In this document: positions 32,301-46,232 of the stretch, one piece after another
Layout: each line of letters begins with the position of its first letter
How positions within the stretch are numbered: position 1 is the first letter of the stretch
Source of the DNA: Lycocorax pyrrhopterus obiensis
Lineage: Eukaryota; Chordata; Aves; Passeriformes; Paradisaeidae
DNA: 64,000 nucleotides
Assembly: GCA_014706295.1 (NCBI GenBank)
Contig: JACSVZ010000002.1
Span: 14,864,494 to 14,928,493 of the forward strand
Reading direction: 5' to 3'
Position numbers and translations under genes: made by a program
The notes under the pieces: model-generated
The model's input: only the letters and a program-made list of their open reading frames with translations
The model's database searches: none
Told to the model about the DNA's origin: nothing

Positions 32301-35300
32301 ATGTCACGGCCTTCATCAGGCAGCGGGGTGACTTCCTGTAGCACTAGGATGGCGAGCAGTATTACAGAGGAGAGTGGAGGCAGCAAAAAACATTCCATTA
32401 TGTAGCCTGTTGAATTCAGTAAAAGTACACAATGAGATCTCATTATGTGCAAAGTATGAGGAAACTGTATTATACTCTCAATTAAATCGTTCAGGAACAA
32501 AAACCATGCCAGAGATTAGTTTCTGAAACAATCCATTTAAAATTTAATTTAAGAACATACTTGCAATTTTCACAAAAGTCATCCTGCTTTTAAGAACATT
32601 TTATGTGCTATGACCATGGAGAGCAGAACTATATTTTATATATAAAAGGTTGACTCGTGTTGATTTATACTTGTGTTGATATACACATACATGTGTGTGT
32701 GCTCACACAAGAACATGGGAACTGGATTCAGTCCTTCCTCTGCCTGAAGGGACCAAACTTACATCTCCCATGTGTGTTTATGTAAATATATGAATAGTTG
32801 GAAAAGTATAAGTCTAAATATTTATATGTACCGAGCACATTTCAGATAATTTTGTTTAACTAATAAAAACCTCTTTCAAAATGTCTTTACACCTCTTAAC
32901 TGAATTCTAGTCAAATGCAGCTTGACACACACTTTGATTGAATATTCCAACACATTAAAACCCATTAAATTCAAGAATCTTAATAAGCACTAAGGTATAC
33001 AAATCACCTCAATACACATGTACTGGATTATTTGATCTTCAGGTCAACTCAAAGAAACTTTGAGTTTAAAATAAATGCTTTGCAAGCAGCCTGCAGACTA
33101 CAATGTGCTCTAAATGCTTTACCAAAAGGGAGACTGGATGTTTGGCATGGCTTACCTGACACACATTAAAATCAATGATATAAATAGAATTTTTCTGCTT
33201 GTCAATTTTAAATCATGGTTTTAAAATCAACCAGCATTTCACACTGAAAAAAAACCCTGACCCTCAATGTTGATGGCAAAGTCTGGAGTAAAATCTGATG
33301 ATCTAAGTCAGGACCAGTTCCCCAGAACAAGGGTAATGGCTACAGCTCTTGCACTACACTCTGAGATGACATAAGTGATACTTGGAGCAAATGTGGCAAA
33401 CATTCCAGTCTCAGTGAGAAAATTTTTCGTTGGGTGCCTTTGTTCTTATCCTCAGGTCAGGTCTGGATAACTTAGTCCTACATGCAAATGACACTGGAAC
33501 AGGACAGTTTGGTAGTGTACTGTTTGGAAATGCAGGAGGAGCTCAAGGCTTCCCAGTGGGGCAGACATGGGCGCCTTAGTGCTACTTGTTACAAATGTAC
33601 AGATCTTACAAGGGCAGGAAACGCCAAAAATCAACTCCAGCGCTCACATGAGAATTTAGTTGTATGTAGAACTGCCATGAGTCCAGAGATGAGAAGCAAA
33701 GAGTACACACAGACAAGCATTTTAGGTGTTTAGCCTTGGTCCAAAAATAACCCTAAATACAGGAAACATGTGTTTACATACATATACATACTTACACACA
33801 TATTTTCAGTTTTGATAGCCTACAGGTAGATTTGGAAATGAATATCCATATCATAATACAAAAATAATCTGCTTTAGAAATATTTCTCTTATTAGGGCTA
33901 CTACAGAGAATTAAATATAATTTTCACCACGTTGCTTTGAGACTCTTCATTACTCTGCAGCTCTTCTGTGTTAAAAATGGAAGCTTTATAGCTTTGCAAA
34001 ATGAAGTCTTTCAGTGACACAGAGGGACTCGAAATAGTAAATTCTCTATTGGATTTGCAAATGATGGTCCTTCTTCCAATGAAAAAGCTAACTATTGTCC
34101 AAATATTCTCTCTTTATAGTCTCTGGATTGATGTAAATGCTACATGCAAATACAAAAATTCTCAGTGGCAGCATAATTTGAAAAATGGCATTACAACACG
34201 GTGCTTATAGGTTTGAAAATACTAAAAATAGTCCAATAAGAAAGAAATTAACCTTCAGAAACAAGTCAGCCAAAGGTGCATGAGAAAATTAACTGTACTC
34301 TTTGCCTGTTATCACCATTGTACAAGCCAAGGTTTCTACAAATGAGAACTTAACTCTGTATAATTCCACGTCACCTGCTGCTGTCAGGAAGCTTTACAAA
34401 AACTTACAAGAAGTTTAATACTTTAAGGAAGTTTTTATAAAAACATGAAGCAGTGATAAAAGAACCATATCCCCTCCATGCATTTTTTTTAATATCTACT
34501 GAGAAAAAAATTCTATAATTTCACTGCAGCTTTTAACACTCATCAGGGAAGAAGCCGTGTATTATCATATGTTTTTCTCTCTCAGGGTTCCCCCATTTCA
34601 CATGCTGCCCCTCAGGGAGCCTCAGAAAATGCAGAATAGTGTTCACTCATTATAGGTGATGAAACTTCTCCTATGCAACATGGAAGTTTTTACAAGTATT
34701 ATATTTGTGAATGCATATGGACAGAATAAATATCAAGCGGAAGGTGGGGATACCCATGTAATGCACAGGCATGAACTTTTGACTAAATCTGCACTCTGTC
34801 CATTTTTCGCTTTCTAAACAACACATAATTTTTCCATAAAGTTACACAGGAATAAATAGAAAATGTTGATGTTAATGATTTTAAAAAAACCCTGAATTTT
34901 CAAAAATATACTGCAGGGACCAATTCTGGGTAGGTGGCAACATTTTAGTCACTCTCTGCTTAAATCAAAGAGGAAAAAAGCAGAAACTTTTCCCTTATGT
35001 CCTATGTGATTGCTGACAAGTTTGCATTTCTGTCACCAGTATTAGTTATACAGTTTATCATTTTACTCAGAAGACTGGAAAAATGAATCTACACACCCAA
35101 ATGTGACCCTCACAGCTGAGGACAGTCTGAGGGCTGCAGGGGTTTACTGCCTCCGAGACAACTGAGCACCGTGATCATAAAAATCAAGCATAAGATGCAT
35201 AAAAATCTGAGAAACCTTCATCTTTTAGTACCTCCAATTACTGAACAAATGGAAACAGTGAACTAAACTGACGAAAGGCTGAGAGGAAGAAATATTTCCA

Positions 35301-38300
35301 TGTATTACATAGTCTGTTTAACTCTTCAAAAATTACCTCTCCACTGGTGACTGTACCACTCTGCTCTGTGTTCAAAATACTCTTAGCTCCAGATAGTTGA
35401 CATTTTTTTCCTTATAAAACTTCTCAGATATTAAAAAAAAATTGGCTAAGAGATGCATTCAGGAGATAAGACCATTAATTACTTTCTCAGAGACAGATTT
35501 TTAAAACCAGATGATTTATTACTACACTAGAAATTAACCCTTGCACACAGAAAAATGCCACTGATTAAAGAAGAGCCACAGAAAACTGTCTCATCATTAA
35601 TTGGCACTAGGTACCAATGGGTTCCAGTCATTTGGGAAAATGTGGTAAGAGGAACTTATTCGACTGCAGCATGATGGAGGCACTAATTTTAAGATATATG
35701 CAGGCATAAACCACACACACCAAAATTACATACAAGTTCCCTCATACTGACCAACTTGCTAAACAAGTGTAATACCCTATTTCTGGTCGCAACTGCAGCA
35801 TAAATCGAACACAACTCTAACACAGTTGCTTTAGATTTATCCTCAATAAAGACTTAATCTGAATTACAGTTTGATAATTACCTAAATCCATACTGAAAAA
35901 CTTGACGGCCACATTTTATCATTTGTACATAAAAAGTCAGGTTAGTAGAAGCTATCAGCTGTAACCAAACCCACTCCATGATGCTCCTCAATCCCTCAAT
36001 CAATTCAGATACCATTAGGCCAGGTTAATTCTTCAGGAAGACACAGTTGACATGTTTATATAAATGCATATATTTCATAAGACTGGTTATTTTATATAAC
36101 ATCATTACCTAGTTTAATATACAGTAAATATTTATTTCAGGGATAATAAAAAGACTACAATAAAGGGATACCAGTTTGGCTTATAAAGTTTTGAGATCCT
36201 CTTAAATGTAAGCAGAAGGATGATACTCCAATGGCACATTTTATACACAAGAATAGCCTATGACAGGAATTTTTTCTTGTCCCAAAAATTTTATGACTAT
36301 CATAAGATGCCACTAGAAAAGTCTTCAGCATTATAAAAATTTTATACATGGTACACATATCACTAAAATTCATCACATGCCTTGTGAAGCTCTGACATTT
36401 TTCTTAAAAAACTCATTCCTAAATTAATAGAACAATAAATGACACAATTTTGAGCAGATGTTGCATAAATATAATATCAATTGATAAATTATCAAAATAA
36501 ATTTATTTAGAGAGTACAAATTTATTTTTATTTCATATTTCACAACATTTTTTCCTAATCTCCAAGTAACTTCTTAAATCTGTCTCTTGAGAGAGATGTA
36601 GTTTGTCAAATGAACAATGGTCATCTATTTATTCTGACTATAAGTTCCAACACTCCAGTATTCAAGTAATTCCCCTGGCTGTTCCCTTCTTAAGACCCAG
36701 GCAAAGGGACTTTTAAAAAATTTGTCTTTTAAGCTGGCAAGTTACATTTTGGCTTCACCTTAATTCCACATAATAACTGAACAACATTTTTAATGGTGTT
36801 CCAGGTTTCAGTTTTCAAAATATGTGTCCTGACTTTTTGATTCAGAGTAACTAATTTGTAGTGATTATATGTTATTATCATGACAGATTGTTACAGAAAA
36901 CATCCCTAATTCCCTTTTTTTGAAAATAAAGATTATAAAGAGATGCCAGAATATCAAAATGTAGATGAACAGAGTTTTAGCATGTAATTTGGATGATCTG
37001 GTTTGCTGCACGTAGCTTTGTACCTTGACTAACATGAGCTTATTATGCATATTCATATATGATATGCACATAATTTTTTGCATTTATATTCGCAGCTAAT
37101 CAACCAAAACATTGGCAGCAGAAAATTACTGTCTGGGAATGGTATGACAAGTTGCAAGTCTCTCCAATTTTTAACTGTCTACTATATTTTTGCAATACTC
37201 ATTTTTACATTACAGATTTTTCACATTACTGATTTTCAATTCTTTTAAAATATTAAATCACTGACCATTTATATGATTTATTTGTGTGAAGTGGGAAATA
37301 AAGCACCATCTAAATTCTAAGTGTAGCTTGTTCTCTTTGCAAGATAATGAACAGCTATCATTCCCAAGAATCTACTGCAGTGTAGGAGCATGAAAAAAGA
37401 GATGGTGAAAAAACCACACAACGGATTTACAGTGTTTTACTGGATTTCAAGGATAGACAACCCCTGGTGTTCTCTTGAAACAGGTGGCTACATGAGATTA
37501 TGAAAGGCCTCATTTATCCTGTTTAAATGGAAGCCTAAAGCTTAAGGAATAATTTAATTTTCAAAAGATGCATTCCATGAGGACTGTATGCATTGCTAAA
37601 ATAGCAATGGGAAGTTTTATGTTTGTGGATTTTATACATTTAAATAAGACTTTTTATTTTTATACAAATCAGAATGAAACTTACTTGGTATTTCTGATAC
37701 TGTATTAAGGAAATAAACATATTTCACCATACTAACCTCTTGACTTCAAAAGAGTATGAACGTATTCCACATTAGCAAGATGTTATCTTTCTCTGAAGAT
37801 CAAGTAATTTATGATAGGTGCTTCCAAAGGTGGGGTTAACTTCTTTAAAACTGTAATCTAGATTTACACTGTCCCATTCCGGTACACAAATTGTTCCCAT
37901 ATAGCTACTGAATCTCCCTGCAAAGGCACTTACACACAGATTTTTTGACCAAAAAATGGAAAACAAACCAGCTCTTTGGCTCCCATGTTGAAGAATAACC
38001 CCTATCTATCCATTGCAATATTTCACTGTCACTGTTAGCACATGCTTCAAGAGAAGTCTGGTTCCCAAAGAAGGTATGAGAATAAACTTTCAGGAGTTGC
38101 ACAGCCATGCTGATACTGACACTACAGCTGCTCCCCATCAGAGATATGAAGAGTCAAATCAGCATCGAGAAAGTGCTGCAAGAAAGAAGAGGAACACATA
38201 CACGAGGTTCTTGCTGAAATACACCCATATATGCACTCTAACACAAAGAAATACTAAATTGTGCACTAGTCTTAATCTAAAAAAAAATCTTATTCACTTC

Positions 38301-38528
38301 TCAAAATAAGCTACTTAGGTGAACTAGCAAGCTATTAAATGTTCTAGCAAACTATTTCACACTGTTTTCCTTAAAATATGAAATAACATCCTGAGAAAAC
38401 AGCACTGCTAGCCTTGAAGAATGATACTCTATCTATCAAAACAGTCTTAATGAATAAGAAAATATCCTGCAAAGCCAGGAACTTCAGAGCAGACATAACA
38501 TGATGACATGATATTATCTCTGTCTGAA
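32301..38528 (-). other. ZEB1: ZEB1 intron 1, middle portion without recognised elements
   Basis: 6.2 kb of AT-rich DNA. A GT-rich microsatellite-like stretch lies at about 32680-32705. I see no coding, RNA or repeat feature I can support. Confidence 0.75.
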
Positions 38529-39200
38529 CTTACGTGGCAGAAAAAGCTGGGGAATGAGAGGCTGGAAAGCAGTGCCATGGAAAGGGACCTGGGAGCCCTG
38601 GTCCATGGCAAGGTGAACATGAGCCAGCAGTGCCCGGGCAGCCGAGAGGGCCAAGCGTGTCCTGGGGGGCATCAGGCACAGCATCACCAGCTGGGCAAGG
38701 GAGGGGATTGTCCTGCCCTGCTCTGCACTGGGGTGGCCTCTCCTTGAGTGCTGGGGGCAGCTTAGGGAACCACAATATAAAAAAGACATTGAGCTGTTAG
38801 AGAGCATCCAAAGGAGGGCCAAGAAGATAATGAAGGGCCTTGAGGGGAAGGCGTATGAGGAGTGGCTGAGATCACTTGATTTGTTCAGCCTGGAGAAGAG
38901 GAGACTGAGGGGAGACCTCATTGTGACCTTCAACATCCTCACGAGGGGAAGCGGAGGCACTGATCTCTTCGCTCTTGTGACCAGTGATGGGACACAATGA
39001 AACGGCATGAAGCTGTGTCGGGGAAGGTTTGGGTTGGATACCAGGAAAAGGTTTTTCACCCAGAGGGTGGCTGAGCACTGGAACAGTGTCTCTGACTGGC
39101 AGAGCAGTGGCGCAGGGGAAGAAGGCCATTGCTCTTCCCACAATCCTGGAGGCTGCCAGCACCCCCAGGGAGGTCTCCTACTCTTCACTTCCTGAGCATC
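38529..39200 (+). mobile_element. CR1 LINE fragment
   Basis: Begins gcagaaaaagctggggaatg and runs through aatgagaggctggaaagcag, gaacatgagccagcagtgcc, gggcatcaggcacagcatca, ctggagaagaggagactgag and aggaaaaggtttttcaccca. It is very similar to 56740-57300 in the same orientation, so both belong to one CR1 subfamily. The extreme 3' terminus (ATTCTATGATT type) is missing, which suggests 3' loss as well as 5' truncation. Confidence 0.88.
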
Positions 39201-42200
39201 AGGGTTCTTTCCAAAAGGCAACCCTTGCCTTTAGGCCTCATATTCCTCTGATTATACATTCTCATATTTCTGAATCCTAACAGCAACAGAAATTCCTATC
39301 AACTGCTGAAAATTTATATATTGCTCAGTGATTTAGGAAAATAATCTTCCTCTCTCAAGAGAGATGTCAAATTCACAAACAAACCCAGCACAGGAAGAAA
39401 GGGCTGTAACTGACACAAGTACCAGGATTTCCAACATCCTTATTTATTTTTTACCTAACTTAAAGTATTTACCTAGCTTAAAGAAGCAATGGCCAAGAAA
39501 GCATTTTTACAATCAGAAAAAAAATAGCTTTCCTTAATGAACAGAACTGAAGTAATTGGGTCTGTAACGTGACCGAGATCCAGAAAAAGCCATTGTGTTG
39601 TCCTCTGCTGCACCTCTGGAGAAACTCCCTCAGCTGCTTTGCTTCATTCAGCCTCACATTTGTTTCTTCATAAACTCCAAAGTGAATTATTCCTTACGTT
39701 ATTTTGCATTTTCCAATCACAAAAAAACCCCCAAAACCTACAGGCAAAAATATTTTTCATCTTTCATTCACTTGTTGCTACCTTTAAAAAAAAAACATTA
39801 AAGGGAGACTGCAGATAATTATTATTTATATTTAGATAATATTATCTGTAATTATTATTCGGAGGGGCAAGTTAAGTGCTGGCACAAAACAGTGGAAGGA
39901 AGGAAAGAGCTTTTTGACATTCTTCACTTAGTGTTAACATGAGTGTAATGTGAGCTGAACAAACAGTAGCTAATAAGCTAATGCTAAAACCTTTCTTAAC
40001 CATTTATAATTACTTTCTACAGTATGCAACTACATGATACACTGAATTTCTATGAAAGCATGCACTCATGTTTGCACAGGATCAACACATGGCACAGTAA
40101 AGCTTGTAAAAGGTTCCTAACCAATAAATACTTTCAAAAATAAAGCAAATAAAGATCATTTCAAATATCAATCCATAAAAGAAAACTGAGATTTTAAATA
40201 TGATATTGGAATTTACTGTACAGCAGGTGTGTTCCAAGACTTGTTAATGGTGATGGATAACTGTATTCAGTTTAGTCCAACACCTCCAAATTTCCACTGT
40301 CTACACAAGGATGAAGTCAAACATTTTGAGACTTTACTTTAAAAGAGCTTATCTATTTCATGTGACCATGAAATTCATATGTAAGGCAAACAAACAGCAA
40401 TAAAGAACAATCTGACAAAAGGATCAGTTACAGGGTAGCTTAAACAGAGAGACTAGTCTCCAAAAAAGAAATTTAAAAAAAAAAAAAAAAAAGTATCCAA
40501 CCCCATATTTATTCATGCAAACGACCTGACATGCATTAAAGGCATTCTTAAATTTAATTTTGCCAACTTTTTGTAAACAAATTGAAAAGACAGTTGGTAA
40601 GCAACTAAGACATGTCTGATTTCAGATGAGTACTGAGGAGGACAGTAAGAAACATCTGGCAGTCACTGCAGGACAGAGACTTTTCTTTGTAAAGGCTACT
40701 ACAAAAACAGCTGAACCCTACAAACCTCAATGGGAGCGTGTGGTTTACAGGTAAAACTGTTTTGTTTAGAAGGCAAATGATTTTCAAGCTTACTGTATCT
40801 GGTCTCTTATGAAGAGACAGAAATTCTAAGAAGGGAGAAAAACTTTCAAGTAACTTGTGAATTTTTTTTTATTGCTTCACAGCCAGCATCTGAGAGATTT
40901 CTTAAGAGCTATCTGATTAAAGTTACAAGTCAGAGAACTGCTGAAGACAGCAAAGGCATACTTTGTGTTACTCACAGCTACTTTAGTGTATGTAATAGTT
41001 TAATTTTATAGGCAGTATTTCTATAACAGATTTTAGTTTTTAAGAATCTTATTTGCTCTATCAGAACAGCGCAACTGCAATTCACTGATACGCTACGAAA
41101 AGGAATACCAGCAATAACAATGAAAAATATTTTAACCGAGTTACTTCATTTGTGAACCTTAATAATGAAGAGTTGGCTGTTAATAGCTCAGATATTAAAC
41201 ATCTTTAGTCTTACAACCTTTTATTTCCTAAGGGAAATAGAACAAGAAAACATGGAATTTGAAGAATTCAAATGTGATCAGACCTGACTTTTGGATCTTC
41301 TAAAAAGAGAAATATATTTTCCAACCTCTGATGATTTTTCCAAGAACATACCCACACCCTTTTTTAAGATCTGTCTAATCTTCTGTTCCTCCTAAAAGCA
41401 GCTGAGACATCTTTATTTTACAAATGTAACTAAAATGAAGATGATCTCCTAGAGCAGTTGGAATCGCAGAAGGGGCTACATCAATACCGGACTAGTTTTG
41501 CATGGGAATTTAGTTTTTTTGAAGCTGTGATGCCATCAGAGAAAGGGGGATGCAGGGAAATGGACTGAGGATTAGAACACAAGCACAGTCAGTGAGCAGA
41601 AGGCTCCTGAGAAGTCATCACTGAATAAGAAATCAATTTACTCATGAAAAACAAACGGCCAAAATGAAGGTGGAAAGATGGGATGAGATGTTTAAAAAGA
41701 AAAAACCCACAACTCTGCAAGGCTGCCTGACAGAAACGGCACTTCTGAGAAAGGCAGCAGTAGAGGGGAAAAGACACATTTCCACGGTGCTGAGGATTGT
41801 ATGGAAAGACTCTGTGCCCTAACTTTCCTTTACCACAGAAAGTACTCAGAGGTGTTGTGGCCAGTATGAAGAGCTGCCTGCTAAAAAGTCTAATGAAATA
41901 GCTGAGAATATTATTGCATATACCAGTAATAGCCACATACATCCATACTGCTCTAGGGATCCCAAGTCAAGCCTACAACTTTTCTGAACTCTGTGAATGT
42001 TAAGAAAGAGAATTATTAGGATGAACCTTTGTGGTTAAAGACACTGTGCAGAAACTTGAGACATCTGTTGTGGACTGGTAAAAACTGAGAGACACCTATG
42101 AAATCTCATCCTACAATTTTATTTTTTTAAGCCAAACATGAGACATGAGGTGAACTAAATATTTCTCCCTGAAAATATGAGTCAATAAGTTTACCCTCGC

Positions 42201-45200
42201 CTTCAAAACATCCATCTTTCTGCAAGCTGACATAAATGACATATTGGTTCTTTCTGGAGGACAAGGAAACCAGAGAGATAAAGAGCAAAGAATTTAGAAC
42301 AGACCCACAAGGCTTCACATTACAGTTTAAATACAACATGACTTTAAAAACCCTTCAGCATAAGAGCGAAAATCAACTTTGTTTTACCAGCTAAATTTAG
42401 ATCAATTAGTAAACACGGTACTCTAATAGGAAGCAACAGGCTTCGGCCACTGCAGGTAATCGCTGTGCTCCGGAAAGCAGCAGCTGTAAAGGTGCTCTAA
42501 CAATACATCATCTGGCTCGCTTATGAGGTCTGTTGATTAACAAACTCAAGGCCACACAAGGAAAGAGGAAAAAATGAGGGAGCAGAGTGGGTAATTAAAC
42601 TTTTCGTTTACTACACAGTGCACAGAAACACATGTGAACGTTCCCCACACTGGCTTCATTCCAGGTTCCTTCTCCAACATTACAATGTTGTAATACCACT
42701 CATATCAACTTAAAGACATTAAAAACCACAAAAGAAACCAAACTTTCTTGACACAAAAATGATTTAAACTCCCTGTGACTAGAAGTTTTGAATAATGACA
42801 GTGACTTCTGAGACACAAGACTATCAGGGTGGCCAGGATGATGTAGAATTTAAGATAAAAAATTCAGATAAATGTAAGAATTTCAGATAAATAGGCAAAT
42901 TGTAATATGCCTGCTGTACTTAAAGGACAGCAGCATTGTGTTTTTAAGTAACCCAAAAGTGATGTTAAACATACAAGAGGAGATCAGAAAAGTTAGGAAT
43001 CCTGAGGAAATAAAAAATAAGACATGACAGTACATGTTAAAGCCAATCCTATGATGTTCAGCTCAACAGCAAATTCAGGTAAAATGTTTTTGGATGAAAA
43101 AGTACAATCTTAGGGCCATTGCTTTGAGAATAAGGCATAAATAAACAACATAAGCACAAGACAAAGTATTTCAGGCTCTTAGAAAACCATACAGAGTTCT
43201 AGAACTTTGATATTCCAAATAATATATTTTTTTAATGAAATTGTTTGTTTTGCAAAGCTACATACCCTTGTCATATACTCTTATCTACATACTTGAGGAA
43301 AACTCAAGCCATGTGACATTCAGATTCCCTTCTCCAGGAGAATTCCCAGGCGTTTTGACTGACTACCTACAATGGAAACACTCAACACTACAGACCCACC
43401 AACTCCTGAGTGGAACTTCACTTTCATTTTTGGCCAGCTGAAGCAGAGTGTTGATGAAGCTGAGTGAACCAGAAGAGCTGAAAACAATATATTGTCATAA
43501 ATTGAACACACCTAAGAAACAACATCCCTTCTCTGTAAAAAGCCCAATCTAGTTCTTAAGAACAGAAGCAATGAAGATTAATTTCACAATACATTTATTT
43601 AAACAATATCTAGATCTTATAGTAGTCCATTAACTCAGTGCACTCTGAATACTAATTCTGCACTATCTCATTTTAGTGCCTTATGGGGTAAAACCTGTGA
43701 AATTATGAACTAATGCTTATGGAGAGATATCCTGTATGACAGCATTTTGCTAGTACCAATTATTCTATTAAGAATTCCTAAAGGATTTAGCAAAATTATA
43801 AATTCTTTCTGTAATTCTACTGTGACTTGTACCATTAGACAAGATAGTGCAGTAGGATCGGTAACATGTTCACAGTAATAAGCCAATATGAAATGATGAA
43901 TTTCTGCACCATTTATTAAACACTCTGAATATGCAATTCTGATGTTATGGTCACGTCACTGCTAAAAGGCAATGCTGTAATGGAGAAAATTTACTACAAT
44001 TTTTTGATTGCAAGAAACTCAAAATGCACATGGAAGTCCCTGCAGTATTCTGACACATCCTCTCCAAAATAAGCTAAAAAGTTTTATGTTTTATACTGTC
44101 ACCATGGGGTGTGCAGACCTACAAGAAACTACTTATTCCCATAAGCCAAGACACAAGAGTGAAGAGGGGCTTTAATTATTGTTCACCTTTACAACGGGTC
44201 CACCAGGTCAAATGAGATACTAGTGATAGAGCAAAAGCCAGAAAGTTATTTGTGTTATCAGCTGTATGGATAAACACTGAGTATTATCTGATTATCAGTC
44301 TTATCTACAAGCTCATTGGTATCTATGTATGCTGTTACAAAAAACTGAATTACTTCAACATGACTTACAAATAAATAAGTCATGGTCCTTTTTTCCTTTG
44401 TTCTTATTTTTAAATAGCAATGGAAAAATTACCTGGTTGCCTTCCTGAAGTTAGAGCTATTTAGAATCCTAATCACAAATCAAAAACATCAGAGACCAGT
44501 CTTACTCTCATCAGAAAGACAGATGCCTGGCTGCTTGATCAAACACGTTTGGAGCTACTCTTTCTATTCAGAAAGAACATATGATTTTTGCAAGTAAAAA
44601 TGGATTTGTTCACTCTTATTTTACTAACACACTATAGACAGATCATTAGGCACAGAGTAAGCAATTAATTAACTTCGTGCAGTTAAAGAAAGAAACCCAA
44701 AATGTTTTCTTTAAATAATAAAAATGTCAGCCACATATACCTGTTCTATGCACTTGTCAAAATGCAGCTTCCCCTCAGAAAAATGAGGTACAACTGAGCA
44801 GCATAAACGTTCGAACAGCAGTTTAGCAAACAAGGAGCTGTCAACTTCCAATAAGCTATTATTCACACCTCTTTAATCACTGCCACAGAGTCGATTATAA
44901 ATAGCCTCATACATTTTTAAATAAGGTCATTCCGAAATGAAACAACAAAGAGGGTAGTAAATATTCCAGTACATAAGCAATTTAAATTCTACAGCATAAC
45001 AGAACTGTGTTCTCAAATACTCAGTTTAAAGAAAGCCAACAAAACCTTTTATTAACTGGTGCAGTGTCAGACATGTAATCTCTGTGAGATCAATAAACCA
45101 GACCAATTATGTGGTAGCTTGCAAACAGATCTGAAAGAAATGAAACTATTATGACTTGCTCACAAAATCCAGCTTCAACAGCATTATTTACAAATATAAA

Positions 45201-45763
45201 GTAATACAAATTAAGTTAATACAATACATGAACTGCATGGGTAAGTGCATTATGCAAACATTTCGTACGAATATGAAACAGCTTCTCTCTGCTTTCCCAG
45301 AAGAACAACACAAAGAAACAACTTATGTAGAACCCTGATTCATACGAGACCATATTCTATTTTTCTTGGGACTTTAAATAATTAGAAATTAATACACAAA
45401 GAAAAGCAAGAAAAGATCTGCACAAGTAGAAGTGAGTTCTAATTTTTTCCCCTCTTCCCCAGATTTTCTGAGATTCAACATTACTTGATAAAATGACAAA
45501 TAGGACAATGCTAAAATCAAATCTTTATAAATTATCTCAGAGAAAAAACGATAAAAATTATGCAATTTTATTTCTCAGAAGCACTGTAATAGTTAAGTGG
45601 ACCACAATTTAAAGAAGTTAATTTAGCAGTATCAGAAAAAGAAAAATTAGTAGAAAAAACATAGCCAAATAGTTCTCATTTTACTGACCCCACGCTGTGT
45701 TGTTACTGTGAGAAGTACTGGAACATGTCTTCCTATTACAAGCTCTGTTTTTCTAACTTGCTA
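39201..45763 (-). other. ZEB1: ZEB1 intron 1 between CR1 copies
   Basis: 6.6 kb, AT-rich, with an A18 run at 40475-40492. Two stretches, about 42410-42650 and 44860-45140, are of more mixed composition with homeobox-like TAAT and E-box motifs and could be conserved non-coding elements. No gene is seen. Confidence 0.7.
40475..40492 (+). repeat. A18 homopolymer
   Basis: Eighteen consecutive A. It could be the tail of an old retroposition or a simple repeat; I cannot identify a retroposed body upstream. Confidence 0.95.
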
Positions 45764-46232
45764 GTCATAGAATCACAGAATATCCTGAATTGGAAGGCAC
45801 CTAAAAGGATCACGAAAGTCCAACTCCTGACCCTGCACAGGACAACCCCAAGAATCCCACCATGAGTCCGAGAGCGTTGTCCAAACACTTCAGGATCTCT
45901 GGCAGGCAGTGGTCACAGGACCAGGCCTGGGGAGCCTGTTCCAGTGCCCAATCACCCTCTGGGTTAACAATCTTTTCCTAATAGCAATCCTAAAAATCTC
46001 ACTTGACACAACTTCAGGCCATTTCCTCAGGTCCTGTCACTGGTCACCACATAGAAAAGATCAGTGTCTGTCCCTCCTCTTCCTCTCATGAGGAAGATGT
46101 TGACTGCAGTGAGGTCTCCCCTCAGTCTCCTCCAGGCTGAACAGACCAAGTGACCTCAGCTGCTCCTCACATGGCTTCCCCTCAAGGCCCTGCACCATCT
46201 TTGCTGCCCTCTTTGTAGACAGAGACTTGTCT
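45764..46232 (-). mobile_element. CR1 LINE fragment with 3' end
   Basis: The + strand begins gtcatagaatcacagaatat, the reverse complement of a CR1 3' terminus, then tggaaggcacc, gttgtccaaacacttcagga, caggcctggggagcctgttc and ctcaaggccctgcaccatct. It is 5'-truncated and in the same orientation as ZEB1 transcription. It covers the same element region as 57000-57470, inverted relative to it. Confidence 0.9.

Noticed and set aside
38514..39221. 235-codon open frame on the minus strand
   Set aside because: It lies wholly in the antisense of a CR1 fragment and has no protein-like features; it is a by-product of GC-richer repeat sequence.
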